A stretch of DNA of 64,000 nt from JADGRA01 sp052143535 (GTDB lineage: Bacteria; Myxococcota; Myxococcia; Myxococcales; Myxococcaceae): NCBI GenBank assembly GCA_052143535.1, contig JBKQSS010000101.1, forward strand, positions 1 to 64,000, given 5' to 3'. Of the stretch, positions 1-8,814 are shown one piece after another (position 1 is the first letter of the stretch; each line of letters starts with the position of its first letter). A program made the position numbers and the translations under genes. Under the pieces are notes generated by a model that saw only the letters and a program-made list of their open reading frames with translations, ran no database searches and was not told the origin of the DNA.

Positions 1-1843
1 GGCTGAGGCTAAGGCCTGCCGGCAGCGCCGGCGCCACCCCGTAGGAGACAACCGGGCCCCCTCCACTCGTCGGCGTGTTGTTGGCAATGGCTACCCCCAC
101 CGTGTACACGGCCGGGTTGGTGGAATACTTGAGGTTGCTGGGCGGTACGGCGTTGACGGTGATGGTGACGGACACCGTGGTGCTGCCGCCGGTGTTGGTG
201 GCCGTGACGACGTACGCCGCTGCCGCCGTGACGGTGGTGGGCGTCCCGGAAATAATGCCGGTGGTGGTGCTGAAACTCAGCCCCGCCGGCAGTGGCGGCG
301 CCACCGAATAGGACACCACCTTCCCACCCCCACTGCTCGGAGTGTTGTTAGCGATGAGTACCCCCACCGTGTACACGGCCGGGTTGGTGGAGTACTTGAG
401 ATTGGTTGGCGGCGCGTCGTTGACGGTGATGGTGACGCTGGCCGTCGTCTTTCCGCCGGTGTTTGTCCCGGTGACGGTGTAGACGGCCAAACCAGTGATT
501 GTCGTCGGTATGCCGGAAATGACGCCGGTGGTGGGGCTGAGACTCAGCCCCGCTGGCAGCGCGGGCGTCACCGCATAGGTCACGATTTTCCCGCCGCTGT
601 TGGTGGGTGTGTTCGCCGGGATGGCCGTCCCCACGTTGTACACCGCAGGGTTGGCCGAATAGATGAGGTTGCTGGGTGCCGCGTCATTGACGGTGATGGT
701 GAGGCTGGCCGTGGTGCTGCCGCCGGTGTTGGTGGCCGTGACGACGTACGCCGCTGCCGCCGTGACGGTGGTGGGCGTCCCGGAAATAATGCCGGTGGTG
801 GGGCTGAGGCTTAGGCCCAAGGGCAAGGCTGGCGTGACGGAGTAGGACACGACTGCCCCACCGCTGCTCGTCGGCGTGTTGTTCGCAATGGCCGCCCCCA
901 CCGTGTACACGACCGGGGTGGCCGAGTAGGTGAGGTGGGTGGGCGGTACGTCGTTGACGGTGATGGCGACGGTGGCCGTTGCGCTGCCCACCGAGTTGGT
1001 CGCGGTGACGGTGTAGTTGGCCATCGCCGCGACGGCGGTGGGTTTCCCCGAGATGATGCCGGTGATGGAGTTGAGTGTCAGCCCGGCCGGCAGTGCCGGT
1101 GACACCGAGTAGGAGCCAACCGTGCCGCCGCTGTTGCTCGGCACATTCATCGCGATGGCGGTCCCGACCGAATAGACCTCTGAGTTGCTGGTGTAGACGA
1201 GGTGCGTCGGCGCCAGGTCGTTGACGCTGATGGTGACGGTGGTGGTGGTATTGCCGCCGCTGTTGAGCGCGATGATGGTGTAGTTGACCGGCCCGGTGAC
1301 CGTGGTCGGCGCTCCCGAAATATTGCCGCTCACCGGGTCGAGGGTCAGGCCTGTCGGAACAGACCCTGTGTAAGACACGATTTTCCCGCCACCGTTGCTT
1401 GGCGTGTTCACCCTGATGCTCGTCGCTACCGTGTACACCGCAGGGTTGTCCGAGTAGGTGAGGTTGACGGGCGCCGCGTCATGGACGGTGATGGTGATGG
1501 TGGCCGAGGTGCTGCCCCCGGTGTTGGTCGCGGTGACGAAATAGTTGGCTGTCGACGTGACGGCGGTGGGCGTCCCGGAGATGACGCCGGTGGTGGCGTC
1601 CAAACCAAGCCCGGAGGGCAGTGTCGGCGACACCGAGTAAGTCGCCACCGCGCCGCCGGAGATTCGCGGTGTGTTCTCGGTGATGGCTATCCCAACGGTA
1701 TACACCGCGGCTTTGGTCGAATAGCTGAGCCCGGCCGGCGGGCTAACCGCAGGTGCGGGAGGACTGCAACGCGTGCTCCCGAGCCCGAAGGCTCCGACCG
1801 CCAGGGCGAAAAGGAAGCGCTCCCTCACGCGACGATGTTGCAT
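1..1843 (-). CDS. Tandem Ig-like (He_PIG-type) repeat protein, 3' end outside window
   Basis: The frame is open from an ATG at 1843 to the window edge (about 614 codons) and is truncated only by the window. The start has a GAGGG box 5 bases upstream. Residues 1-30 form an export signal-like stretch (basic start, hydrophobic core, Cys near 26), but the Cys lacks a good lipobox. The rest is about seven copies of an 88-90 residue unit. Each copy contains variants of VYTVG, an NTP-S-GGG turn, a PALPAGLSL-like stretch and TGVISGTPT. These are hallmarks of putative Ig (He_PIG, cadherin-like) domains found in bacterial surface proteins. Function is inferred only as cell-surface or secreted adhesion; no enzymatic or anchoring domain is visible in the part present. 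Confidence 0.8.
   Translation of the reverse strand, partial: MQHRRVRERFLFALAVGAFGLGSTRCSPPAPAVSPPAGLSYSTKAAVYTVGIAITENTPRISGGAVATYSVSPTLPSGLGLDATTGVISGTPTAVTSTANYFVTATNTGGSTSATITITVHDAAPVNLTYSDNPAVYTVATSIRVNTPSNGGGKIVSYTGSVPTGLTLDPVSGNISGAPTTVTGPVNYTIIALNSGGNTTTTVTISVNDLAPTHLVYTSNSEVYSVGTAIAMNVPSNSGGTVGSYSVSPALPAGLTLNSITGIISGKPTAVAAMANYTVTATNSVGSATATVAITVNDVPPTHLTYSATPVVYTVGAAIANNTPTSSGGAVVSYSVTPALPLGLSLSPTTGIISGTPTTVTAAAAYVVTATNTGGSTTASLTITVNDAAPSNLIYSANPAVYNVGTAIPANTPTNSGGKIVTYAVTPALPAGLSLSPTTGVISGIPTTITGLAVYTVTGTNTGGKTTASVTITVNDAPPTNLKYSTNPAVYTVGVLIANNTPSSGGGKVVSYSVAPPLPAGLSFSTTTGIISGTPTTVTAAAAYVVTATNTGGSTTVSVTITVNAVPPSNLKYSTNPAVYTVGVAIANNTPTSGGGPVVSYGVAPALPAGLSLS
175..801. repeat. 93-bp identical direct repeat inside the Ig-like gene
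   Basis: Bases 175-267 and 709-801 are identical over 93 nt. They are 534 bp apart, which equals two 89-residue units. The other units are clearly more diverged, so this pair suggests a recent duplication or gene conversion of a two-domain block. Confidence 0.85.
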
Positions 1844-2364
1844 CGCATCCCTCAATTCGCCTGCCTCCAAGGGGAAGCAGTGCGTCTGCCACTTCCAGGG
1901 GACCAGACGGTCCCGCGGCCCACCAACTCCCCCCGGCGCACGCGAGGCGGGCAGACGCTGAACGACGCGCGTGCATTGCGCAAGGGGTGGGGAATGACCC
2001 TTTCCTGTCCTCGAGAAACCTCGGCTCCGCCGTGAACTTTGCGCCGGGGCACTCCCCAGGACGCGTCCCAAGGGGAGTCTCGTGGAGTGGATGGATGAAG
2101 CTCTGGAAACTCCCTTTGGCCGGCCTCAAGTCTGAGCCGTCTCCAAAGCCAGCGCCAACGCACTGTCACCGCCTCGACACTGCGCGGCCAGCCTCCCAAC
2201 GGGGCGTCAGGGACGAGCGACGCACTCCGAGCCAAACGGCTCCCGCTGAAGTGGCAGACCGCCGTGGGGGCACGCCCAACCCAGCCAATTCACAAGGAGT
2301 CGTCGAATGGGGCGCAAGCAAGCCAGCGGGCTGCTCGCCTGGCCGCAAAGCGTTCAATTGGGCC
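1844..2364. other. Intergenic region, no gene recognised
   Basis: These 521 bp lie upstream of the Ig-like gene and downstream of the S9 peptidase stop; both genes run leftward. Open frames here are Arg/Pro/Ser-rich with no recognisable motif and look like GC-driven noise. The promoter of the Ig-like gene must lie here, but I see no convincing -35/-10 pair. Confidence 0.5.
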
Positions 2365-4440
2365 TCATTTCGCCACGGGGGCCTTGGTCCAAAGGTCGAG
2401 CCAGTCCACCACCGTGTGGTGCCAGAGGATGCTGTTGGCTGGCTTCAGCACCCAGTGGTTCTCGTCCGGGAAGTAGAGAAAGCGGCTCGGGATGTTGAGG
2501 CGCTGCAAGGCGGTAAAGGTGGCCGCGCCCTGCGAGTCCACTATCCGGTAGTCCTTACCTCCGTGGATGACGAGCATCGGGGTCTTCCAGTACTTCACGA
2601 ATTCGACCGGACTCTGCGCGGCATAGCGCTCGGGGCTGGTCCACGGAGTCCCCCGGTGTTCCCATTCCGGAAACCAAAGCTCCTCGGTTTCAAAGTAGGC
2701 CATCCGCTCGTCGAGATTCCCGTCGTGAGTTACCAGGCAGCGGAAGCGGTCCGGCCACTTGCCCGCAATCCAATTGACCATGTAGCCGCCGAAGGAAGCG
2801 CCGAGGGCACAGGCCCGGTCCCCGTCGAGGAAGGGGTACTTCGCGAGCGCCGCGGCGAAACCCTTTTGTAAGTCCACGAAGGGCTTTCCGCCCCAGTCGT
2901 CACGGATGGCGTCGGTGAAGGCCTGGCCGTAGCCGGTCGAGCCGTGGAAGTCGACCATCAGCGCCGCGTAGCCGGCGCCGGCGTACACCTGCGGGTTCCA
3001 TCGGTAGTGAAAGTCGTTGGAGAAACTTCCCTGAGGCCCGCCGTGGATGAGGAACGCCACCGGCACCCGGCGTCCAGACTGAAAGTCGACCGGCTTCACC
3101 AGCCAGGCATGGACGGTGTCCCCGTCGGCTCCACGGAAGGTGAAAGCCTCCGCTTGGCCCAACTTCACCGTGGCCAGGCGCGCGGCGTTGAGGGCGGTGA
3201 TGGCAATGCGGCCGCTTCCGTCCGGCTTCACTCGCCACAGCTCCGCCGGGGACTGGAAACTGTCCAGGCTGAAAACGACTTCCGTCCCAGCCATGCCGGG
3301 CGAAGTGACGTGGCCAGAGGCCACCAACGTCCGAGTCTTCCCGCTGGCCACGTCGATGGCGAAGAGGGCCCGGTTGCCCAAGTCGTCGGCTGCGGCAAAG
3401 ACCGTCCTGCCGTCTGGCGAAAAAACTGTCTCCTGCGGCGAGCGGTCCCAGTCCGGCGCGAGACGAGTTTCCCTCCCGCTGCTCCAGTCGCGCAGGACGA
3501 GCTGCCAACGGTCGCTCTCGTAGCCCGCTCGGGCCATGGCTCGGTACAGCAGCGTCCGCCCATCCGGGGAAAAGACAGGGCCTGCGTCCCAGGCCGGGTT
3601 GGAGGCGGTGAAGTCCTTCGGGGGCGCAGAGCCGTCGATGGGGGCGAGGAAGAGGTCGAAGTTGGTGGACCAGGCCTCCTCACGCCCCACGTTGCGTGCC
3701 GAGAACACCAGCGAGCGCCCATCGGGCGTGAAGGTGTAGTCCTCGGGTCCGCCGTCAGGTTTGGAGGGGCAGTCGGCATCCATGCCAGCCATCACGTCCA
3801 CCGGCGAACCTTCAGGGCCCACCGGTAGAACGAAGAGGTGGGAGCGTCGCCCGTCGCTCCAGGTGTCCCAGTGGCGGATGAAAAGCCCTTCGAAGAGCTG
3901 GCCACTGCTCTTCTGGGCGGCGGCTGCCTCCAGCCGCGTTTTGGTGCAGGCCAGGTCGCGACAGCTGGGGAACACCGCGAGGCTCACCGCCAGACGCTTC
4001 CCGTCAGGCGAGAGCCGGAAGCTTCCAACCTCGAGGGGCAAGTGCGTCACGGGCTCCGCCTCGCCGCCGTCCACGGCGATGCGCCACACCTGCGCCGTTC
4101 CCGAGCGCGCGGAGAGGAAGTACACCCACTTCCCGTCACGGGAGAAGGCGGCCGCCTGCGCCGAGCCGTGGGCAGTGAAGGGACGTGCGCCGCCTCGCTG
4201 CACGTCGGCCATCCACAAGTCCTTTCGACGTCGGTTGCCGTCGAGGTCGAGCGTGCTTACGGTGAAGGCCACCCGTTCGCCGTCGGGCGAGACGGCCGGC
4301 TCTGAAATCCGCTCGAAGGCGACCAGGTCCTCGACTGTAAACGGGTGTGGGGCCGCGGCCAGCGCCGACGAGAGAAAGAGAGGGCCCATGGCGAGGAGCA
4401 GCAATCGCTGGCGGAGCTCAAACGGAAGCAGGGGGCGCAT
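2365..4440 (-). CDS. Secreted S9 family prolyl oligopeptidase / acylaminoacyl-peptidase-like
   Basis: 691 aa. It begins with a signal peptide (basic residues, Leu-rich core, Ala-x-Ala near residue 30), so it acts outside the cytoplasm. The N-terminal half carries repeated beta-propeller motifs of the SPDG/TPDG type, as in TolB/DPP-type propellers. The C-terminal half is an alpha/beta hydrolase: nucleophile Ser549 in GASFGGYM, Asp630 in GGKDYRIVD and His662 in ENHW form the expected triad. The family cleaves short peptides, often after Pro or at acylated N termini. The start ATG has a GAAGG box. Exact substrate preference (dipeptidyl, acylaminoacyl or oligopeptidase) cannot be read from the sequence. 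Confidence 0.9.
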   Translation of the reverse strand: MRPLLPFELRQRLLLLAMGPLFLSSALAAAPHPFTVEDLVAFERISEPAVSPDGERVAFTVSTLDLDGNRRRKDLWMADVQRGGARPFTAHGSAQAAAFSRDGKWVYFLSARSGTAQVWRIAVDGGEAEPVTHLPLEVGSFRLSPDGKRLAVSLAVFPSCRDLACTKTRLEAAAAQKSSGQLFEGLFIRHWDTWSDGRRSHLFVLPVGPEGSPVDVMAGMDADCPSKPDGGPEDYTFTPDGRSLVFSARNVGREEAWSTNFDLFLAPIDGSAPPKDFTASNPAWDAGPVFSPDGRTLLYRAMARAGYESDRWQLVLRDWSSGRETRLAPDWDRSPQETVFSPDGRTVFAAADDLGNRALFAIDVASGKTRTLVASGHVTSPGMAGTEVVFSLDSFQSPAELWRVKPDGSGRIAITALNAARLATVKLGQAEAFTFRGADGDTVHAWLVKPVDFQSGRRVPVAFLIHGGPQGSFSNDFHYRWNPQVYAGAGYAALMVDFHGSTGYGQAFTDAIRDDWGGKPFVDLQKGFAAALAKYPFLDGDRACALGASFGGYMVNWIAGKWPDRFRCLVTHDGNLDERMAYFETEELWFPEWEHRGTPWTSPERYAAQSPVEFVKYWKTPMLVIHGGKDYRIVDSQGAATFTALQRLNIPSRFLYFPDENHWVLKPANSILWHHTVVDWLDLWTKAPVAK

Positions 4441-4906
4441 GGTGCACCTTCGTGGAAAACGACGGGAGGAAGGGTTTGCGCCATCTCCTGGCGCCGGACA
4501 AGAAGGAATCGGCCTGCCGGCCCCCGTCGTTCTGCCGGCGCCTCGGGCAAGACGCTCCTAGCGCTGCGCCACCAAAAGGTGCGCTCGTCGCAAAGCGCAG
4601 GGCAGCAAGGCGGTTCCGCTGTCGCCTTCGACCCCGCCCCGACGCGATGCGCTGCTTGCAAGAAAAAAAGAAGCCGCACGGTTTGACAACTGGAAACGTG
4701 CGAGCGGCTGCCTCGCCTTTCTGGCGTGCCCAGGCCGGGTGCGCTACGTGACCGAGTGAGTCCGTGCCGGATCCCCCCCATCGGCGCGGACTCCCGTGCG
4801 CCGGCGGCTCCTCTGGAGCCGCCCGGTGCGCGGCTTTACGCCAGGCTAGCAGGCGCAATTCACGCCCCCTTTGCCGACACGCGCCGAAGCCGTTAGGGAG
4901 GTGAGC
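4441..4906. other. Divergent intergenic region
   Basis: These 466 bp separate the divergent S9 peptidase and aldo/keto reductase genes. Apart from the inverted repeat at 4803-4823 I see no feature. Short open frames here have no start context or motif. Confidence 0.5.
4803..4823. other. Perfect 9-bp inverted repeat upstream of aldo/keto reductase
   Basis: GGCGGCTCC and GGAGCCGCC flank a 3-base loop (TCT). The flanking bases extend the stem imperfectly. No T tract follows, so a terminator role is doubtful; it could be an operator or leader hairpin 84 bp before the reductase start. Confidence 0.45.
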
Positions 4907-5929
4907 ATGACTGCACCCAGAGCACCCCTTCAGCGTCAGCTCGGCAACAACGGACCCGCCGTCTTCCCGCTCTCGCTTGGCTGTATGGGCCTGTCGGGCG
5001 CGTACGGGCCGTCGGACGAGACCGAAAGCATCGCCACCATCCACGCCGCCCTGGAGCGTGGTGTCACGCTGCTGGACACCGGCGATTTCTACGGCATGGG
5101 GCACAACGAGATGCTCATCGGGCGAGCGCTCCGTGGGCGTCGGCACCAGGCGCTCCTTTCTGTGAAGTTCGGCGCCCTGCGCGGTCCAGACAACAGCTGG
5201 CTCGGCGTCGACGCTCGGCCGGCGGCGGTCAAGAATTTCCTGGCCCACAGCCTGACGCGGCTGGGGGTGGATTATGTGGACATCTACCGTCCAGCTCGGC
5301 TCGACCCGAAGGTCCCCATCGAAGACACCGTGGGCGCCATTGCCGAGCTGGTGAAGGCAGGGTACGTGCGTGCCATTGGCCTCTCCGAGGTGGGCGCGGA
5401 CACCATCGCCCGGGCCCACGCGGTGCACCCCATCGCCGACCTCCAGATTGAGTATTCGCTTTTGAGCAGAGCTCCGGAGGCGGAGATTTTCCCACGCCTC
5501 CAGCAGCTGGGCATCGGCGTGACAGCCTACGGGGTCCTCTCACGCGGGCTTCTCAGCGGCTCGAAGCCTTCTCAAAAGGGCGACTTCCGTGCAGCCCTTC
5601 CCCGCTTCAGCGGTGAGAACCGACAGCGCAACGAGCCACTGGTGCAGGCGCTCCAAAAGCTGGCCCAGCAGAAAGGCTGCACCCCGACCCAGCTGGCCAT
5701 CGCCTGGGTGCTGAGCAAGGGCAGCCACATCGTCCCCACCGTCGGCGCGCGGACGCGGGCGCAGCTCGCCGAGATGCTGGGTGCCCTCGACGTCGCGCTG
5801 TCGGGCGAGGAAGTGACGCGCCTGGAGTCAGCCGTCCCGGCGAGCGCGGTGGCCGGCACGCGCTATGACGCGCACCAAATGCGCGTACTGGACAGTGAGA
5901 AGCCGCCCGCCACCGCGCGGCGGACATAG
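4907..5929 (+). CDS. Aldo/keto reductase
   Basis: 340 aa, NADPH-dependent aldo/keto reductase of the AKR superfamily (TIM barrel, cytoplasmic). The start was chosen at the ATG preceded by AGGGAGGTG. Catalytic Asp57 and Tyr62 sit in the motif LLDTGDFYG, and Lys87 in SVKFG. The usual catalytic His of the VDxxxxHR segment is Ala130 (VDIYRPARLDP); from memory this variant recurs in a subgroup of bacterial AKRs. The C-terminal part carries the phosphate-binding GARTRAQL-like segment. The substrate is unknown. It reads away from the S9 peptidase and ends 17 bp from the convergent trpB2. Confidence 0.88.
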   Translation: MTAPRAPLQRQLGNNGPAVFPLSLGCMGLSGAYGPSDETESIATIHAALERGVTLLDTGDFYGMGHNEMLIGRALRGRRHQALLSVKFGALRGPDNSWLGVDARPAAVKNFLAHSLTRLGVDYVDIYRPARLDPKVPIEDTVGAIAELVKAGYVRAIGLSEVGADTIARAHAVHPIADLQIEYSLLSRAPEAEIFPRLQQLGIGVTAYGVLSRGLLSGSKPSQKGDFRAALPRFSGENRQRNEPLVQALQKLAQQKGCTPTQLAIAWVLSKGSHIVPTVGARTRAQLAEMLGALDVALSGEEVTRLESAVPASAVAGTRYDAHQMRVLDSEKPPATARRT

Positions 5930-5946
5930 CCTGCGGCTTCGGGCGG

Positions 5947-7308
5947 CTAGGCCACCTTGGGAAGCCCGGCCAGCGCCATGGCCAGCTCCTGCTCCTCGAG
6001 GGGTTGGTCGACCAGCTTGCCGGAGAAGTAGTCCGAGTAGGCCTGCATGTCGAAGTGCCCATGTCCGCACAGGTTGAAGAGGATGGCGCGCGAGACGCCG
6101 TCCCGCTTGCAGCGGAGCGCCTCGTCGATGGCCCCCTTCACCGCGTGGTTGGCTTCGGGAGCGGGCACGATGCCCTCGGCCCGGGCGAAGGTGACCCCCG
6201 CCTCAAAGCAGGGCGTCTGGTGGTAGGCGACTGCCTCGATGAGGCCCAGCTCCTTGAGGTGAGACACAAGTGGCGCCATCCCGTGGTAGCGCAGGCCCCC
6301 GGCATGAAACCCGGGCGGGGTGAAGGTCGAGCCGAGGGTATGCATCTTGGTGAGCGGGGTGAGGTGCCCGGTGTCTCCGAAGTCATAGGCATACTTGCCC
6401 CGCGTCAGGGACGGGCAGGCAGCGGGCTCCACCGCGACAATCCGGTACTTCTTCCCGCCACGCAGCTGCGCGCCGAGAAAGGGGAAGGCGATGCCGGAGA
6501 AATTGGAGCCACCGCCGGTGCACCCCACGATGATGTCCGGTGCGTCTTCCGCCATCTCCATCTGCGCCATCGCTTCCTGGCCAATGACGGTTTGATGCAA
6601 CAGCACGTGGTTGAGGACGGAGCCGAGGGCGTACTTGGTGTCCTCGCGCGAGGCGGCGACCTCCACCGCCTCGGAGATGGCGATGCCCAGGCTTCCTGGA
6701 TGGTCCGCGCGCTGGGCGAGGATGGCGCGGCCGGACTGTGTCTCGACACTGGGCGATGGGATGCAACGGGCGCCGTAGGTTTCCATGAGCGCCCGGCGGT
6801 AAGGCTTCTGCTGGCAGGACACCCTCACCATGAAGACTTGGACTTCAATTCCGAAGAGGGCGCCGGCGAAGGCCAGAGCTGAGCCCCATTGGCCGGCCCC
6901 GGTCTCGGTGGTGATGCGCTTCGTCCCGGCCTCCTTGTTGTAGAAGGCCTGCGCCACGGCGGTGTTGGGCTTGTGACTTCCGGCTGGCGAGACGCCCTCG
7001 AACTTGTAGTAGATGCGCGCCGGCGTATCCAAGGCGCGCTCCAGCCGCCGGGCCCGGAAGAGCGGCGAGGGACGCCACTGCCGGTAAATGTCACGGACCG
7101 GCCGAGGAATCTCCACCTCGCGGTCGCCCGACACCTCTTGCAGGATGAGCGCCCTCGGAAACAGCGGCGCCAAGTCGTCCGGACCGACTGGCTTCAGCGT
7201 GCCGGGGTGCAGCACCGGCGGAGGAGGCACCGGGAGGTCCGCGACCAAGTTGTACCAAGCATTCGGAATGCGTCGCTCGTCGAGCAGGTACTTGATGGTC
7301 TCCGTCAT
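5947..7308 (-). CDS. trpB2: Tryptophan synthase beta-chain-like, TrpB2 type
   Basis: 453 aa, PLP enzyme condensing indole with serine to make tryptophan. The start MTETIKYLLD is preceded by GAGGAGGG; an open frame extends further upstream but looks non-coding. PLP-binding Lys113 lies in SHKPNTAVAQ. ETGAGQWGSA follows, and the phosphate-binding GCTGGGSNFSG is near residues 263-272. The long N-terminal extension (about 60 aa) and overall length are typical of the TrpB2 subgroup rather than the trpAB-linked TrpB1. There is no trpA nearby, consistent with a stand-alone indole-salvage enzyme. Confidence 0.93.
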   Translation of the reverse strand: MTETIKYLLDERRIPNAWYNLVADLPVPPPPVLHPGTLKPVGPDDLAPLFPRALILQEVSGDREVEIPRPVRDIYRQWRPSPLFRARRLERALDTPARIYYKFEGVSPAGSHKPNTAVAQAFYNKEAGTKRITTETGAGQWGSALAFAGALFGIEVQVFMVRVSCQQKPYRRALMETYGARCIPSPSVETQSGRAILAQRADHPGSLGIAISEAVEVAASREDTKYALGSVLNHVLLHQTVIGQEAMAQMEMAEDAPDIIVGCTGGGSNFSGIAFPFLGAQLRGGKKYRIVAVEPAACPSLTRGKYAYDFGDTGHLTPLTKMHTLGSTFTPPGFHAGGLRYHGMAPLVSHLKELGLIEAVAYHQTPCFEAGVTFARAEGIVPAPEANHAVKGAIDEALRCKRDGVSRAILFNLCGHGHFDMQAYSDYFSGKLVDQPLEEQELAMALAGLPKVA

Positions 7309-7478
7309 GGTGGCCCTCCTCTTCTGAAAAGCCGGCCCTGCCCTGCCCAACCGAATGAAGCCGGGACCGCCCGAAGCGGTCAAGCTGGGGCCACGGCCGC
7401 CTTGGGAAGCTCCGACGCCGTCGACACCACGGCCGGGAAGTGGTTGCCTCTGCAGCCCCCGTCCCAAGAGGAGGTCCC

Positions 7479-7910
7479 ATGCTCCCCAACCCCTACGGCA
7501 CACCCATCGGCGTGGAGCCGGCGCGCAAGGTGGCAGCCGCCGCCATCGCCGAGGGGAGGAAGAATGGCTGGACGGTGGCCGCGGCGGTCGTCGACCCGGG
7601 CGGGGTGCTCGTCTATTTCGAGCGCATCGACGGCACGCAGAATGGGAGCTCCGAGGTGGCCCAGGAGAAGGCACGGACCGCGGCCGCCTTCAAGCGCCCC
7701 TCCAAGGTGCTGGAGGACGCGGTCACCAGCGGCAAGTCGCAATTCCTCCGGCTTCCTGGCGCGCTGCCCATCGAAGGCGGGCTCCCCCTCATCATCGACG
7801 GCAAAATTGTCGGCGCCATCGGCGTGAGCGGCGCCACCTCGCAGCAGGACGGGCAGTGCGCCAAGGCTGGCGCCGACACCCTCGGCCCCACCATGCCGGA
7901 GAAAAAGTAG
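7479..7910 (+). CDS. GlcG/HbpS family (DUF336-type) protein
   Basis: 143 aa. The start is the ATG behind AAGAGGAGG. The sequence shows the family pattern: an N-terminal helix (ARKVAAAAIAEG), VAAAVVDPGGVLVYFERIDG, then GALPIEGGLPLIIDGKIVGAIGVSGATSQQDGQCA split across the protein. Such proteins bind haem or accompany glycolate-utilisation genes; function here is unknown. It is divergent from trpB2, 170 bp away. Confidence 0.82.
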   Translation: MLPNPYGTPIGVEPARKVAAAAIAEGRKNGWTVAAAVVDPGGVLVYFERIDGTQNGSSEVAQEKARTAAAFKRPSKVLEDAVTSGKSQFLRLPGALPIEGGLPLIIDGKIVGAIGVSGATSQQDGQCAKAGADTLGPTMPEKK

Positions 7911-7992
7911 TCAACCGGGCGCCCCTTCGCGTCCCTCAAAGGGGGGCGCCGGCTTGCGCTCGCTCGAGCCGTTGGGCAAGCCTTCGGGGGCC

Positions 7993-8337
7993 ATGCGCCC
8001 TTCTCATCATCTGCCCAGCACCCCACAGCTGTTGCTCTGCTTGTTTTTTATCTCGACGTCCGGGCATGCGTTGGCCCAAGGGGCGCCGGTCGCCTCCGGC
8101 ATCCACGTCCAGCTTCAGGTGGGCCAGCAGAAAGTGCTCAACGTCGGGATGGCGATGGGCCTCGAATGTAATGACGGCACGGTGGTGCGGGCCGAGCTGC
8201 GCGCCGTCTCGGACTCGGAAAACGAAGTCGTCCTCACTGGCCTCAAGCCGGGAAAGACGGCTTGCCGCGCCGGGACCGCGAATATTACCCGCTCCATCCT
8301 CATCAACGTCTCGGTGGTCCCGAAGTCTTCGCCCTGA
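7993..8337 (+). CDS. Small exported protein, resembles pilus-assembly N-terminal (CpaC-like) domain
   Basis: 114 aa from the ATG at 7993; a TTG at 7954 is an alternative start. A signal peptide ends near ALAQG. The mature part starts with QVGQQKVLNVGMAMG and ends with LTGLKPGKTACRAG plus a beta-strand. This resembles the roughly 80-residue beta domain at the N terminus of CpaC/RcpA secretins (PF13629-like), but the secretin itself is absent. Two cysteines (in GLEC and ACRA) may form a disulfide. The assignment to that fold is an inference from pattern only. Confidence 0.6.
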   Translation: MRPSHHLPSTPQLLLCLFFISTSGHALAQGAPVASGIHVQLQVGQQKVLNVGMAMGLECNDGTVVRAELRAVSDSENEVVLTGLKPGKTACRAGTANITRSILINVSVVPKSSP

Positions 8338-8365
8338 GCTGCCCTCGCAGGGGGGGGCCGAAGCG

Positions 8366-8728
8366 TCACTCGTCGCCGACGTTGGTGGTGGCCCAGGGCA
8401 CCGCTTCCAGGCGGGCCAGCGGAATGGGGTCCCCCGTCACCTCGCTCAGGCCGTAGGTACCCAGCTCGAGGCGGCGCAGCGCTCGGTCAATTTGCTCGAG
8501 CATCCGCTCGTCAGCCTCGGACAGGCCGATGCGGATGTCGGACGTCGTTGACTCGTTGGCCTCGTCGCCGACGTCGTGGGGGTCTGGCATGCCCGGTGGC
8601 CGGTCGGCGTCGAGCGCCGTCGACTGGAAAAGCCCTACCAGCCGCGAGTGCTCCCGGTTGAGGCGCTCGCGAAAGTGGGCGAGCTGCTTGGCGCTCAACC
8701 GGCGCTCCGCCTTCTGATGCCTGGCCAT
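8366..8728 (-). CDS. DksA/TraR-like protein lacking zinc-finger cysteines
   Basis: 120 aa. ATG start with a GGAGG box 5 bases upstream. An N-terminal coiled-coil region precedes IDRALRRLELGTYGLSEVTGDPIPLARLEAVPWA, the C-terminal signature of DksA/TraR proteins, which bind the RNA polymerase secondary channel. In classical DksA this segment holds the zinc Cys pairs; here the expected positions are Leu-Ser-Glu and later non-Cys residues, and there is no Cys in the protein. Such C-lacking variants exist in other bacteria. A regulatory role on transcription is inferred from the family. Confidence 0.8.
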   Translation of the reverse strand: MARHQKAERRLSAKQLAHFRERLNREHSRLVGLFQSTALDADRPPGMPDPHDVGDEANESTTSDIRIGLSEADERMLEQIDRALRRLELGTYGLSEVTGDPIPLARLEAVPWATTNVGDE

Positions 8729-8814
8729 CCTCACCTCCGCCTTCCTAAGGAGGCTGCAGGTTAGGCAGGGACGCCTCCCGGCGCCACCCCCGGCGCGCCG
8801 GCGCGGGTGGCGAG

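Noticed and set aside
1..1800. Periodic repeats considered as a CRISPR array
   Set aside because: The period is about 267 bp, in frame, and encodes Ig-like domains; no short repeats with unique spacers.
1753..2871. Long plus-strand open frame (372 codons)
   Set aside because: Runs antisense into the well-supported S9 peptidase; composition is Arg/Pro/Ala-rich with no family motifs.
4683..4688. TTGACA considered as a -35 box
   Set aside because: No -10-like hexamer at 16-18 bases downstream; the next bases are GC-rich.
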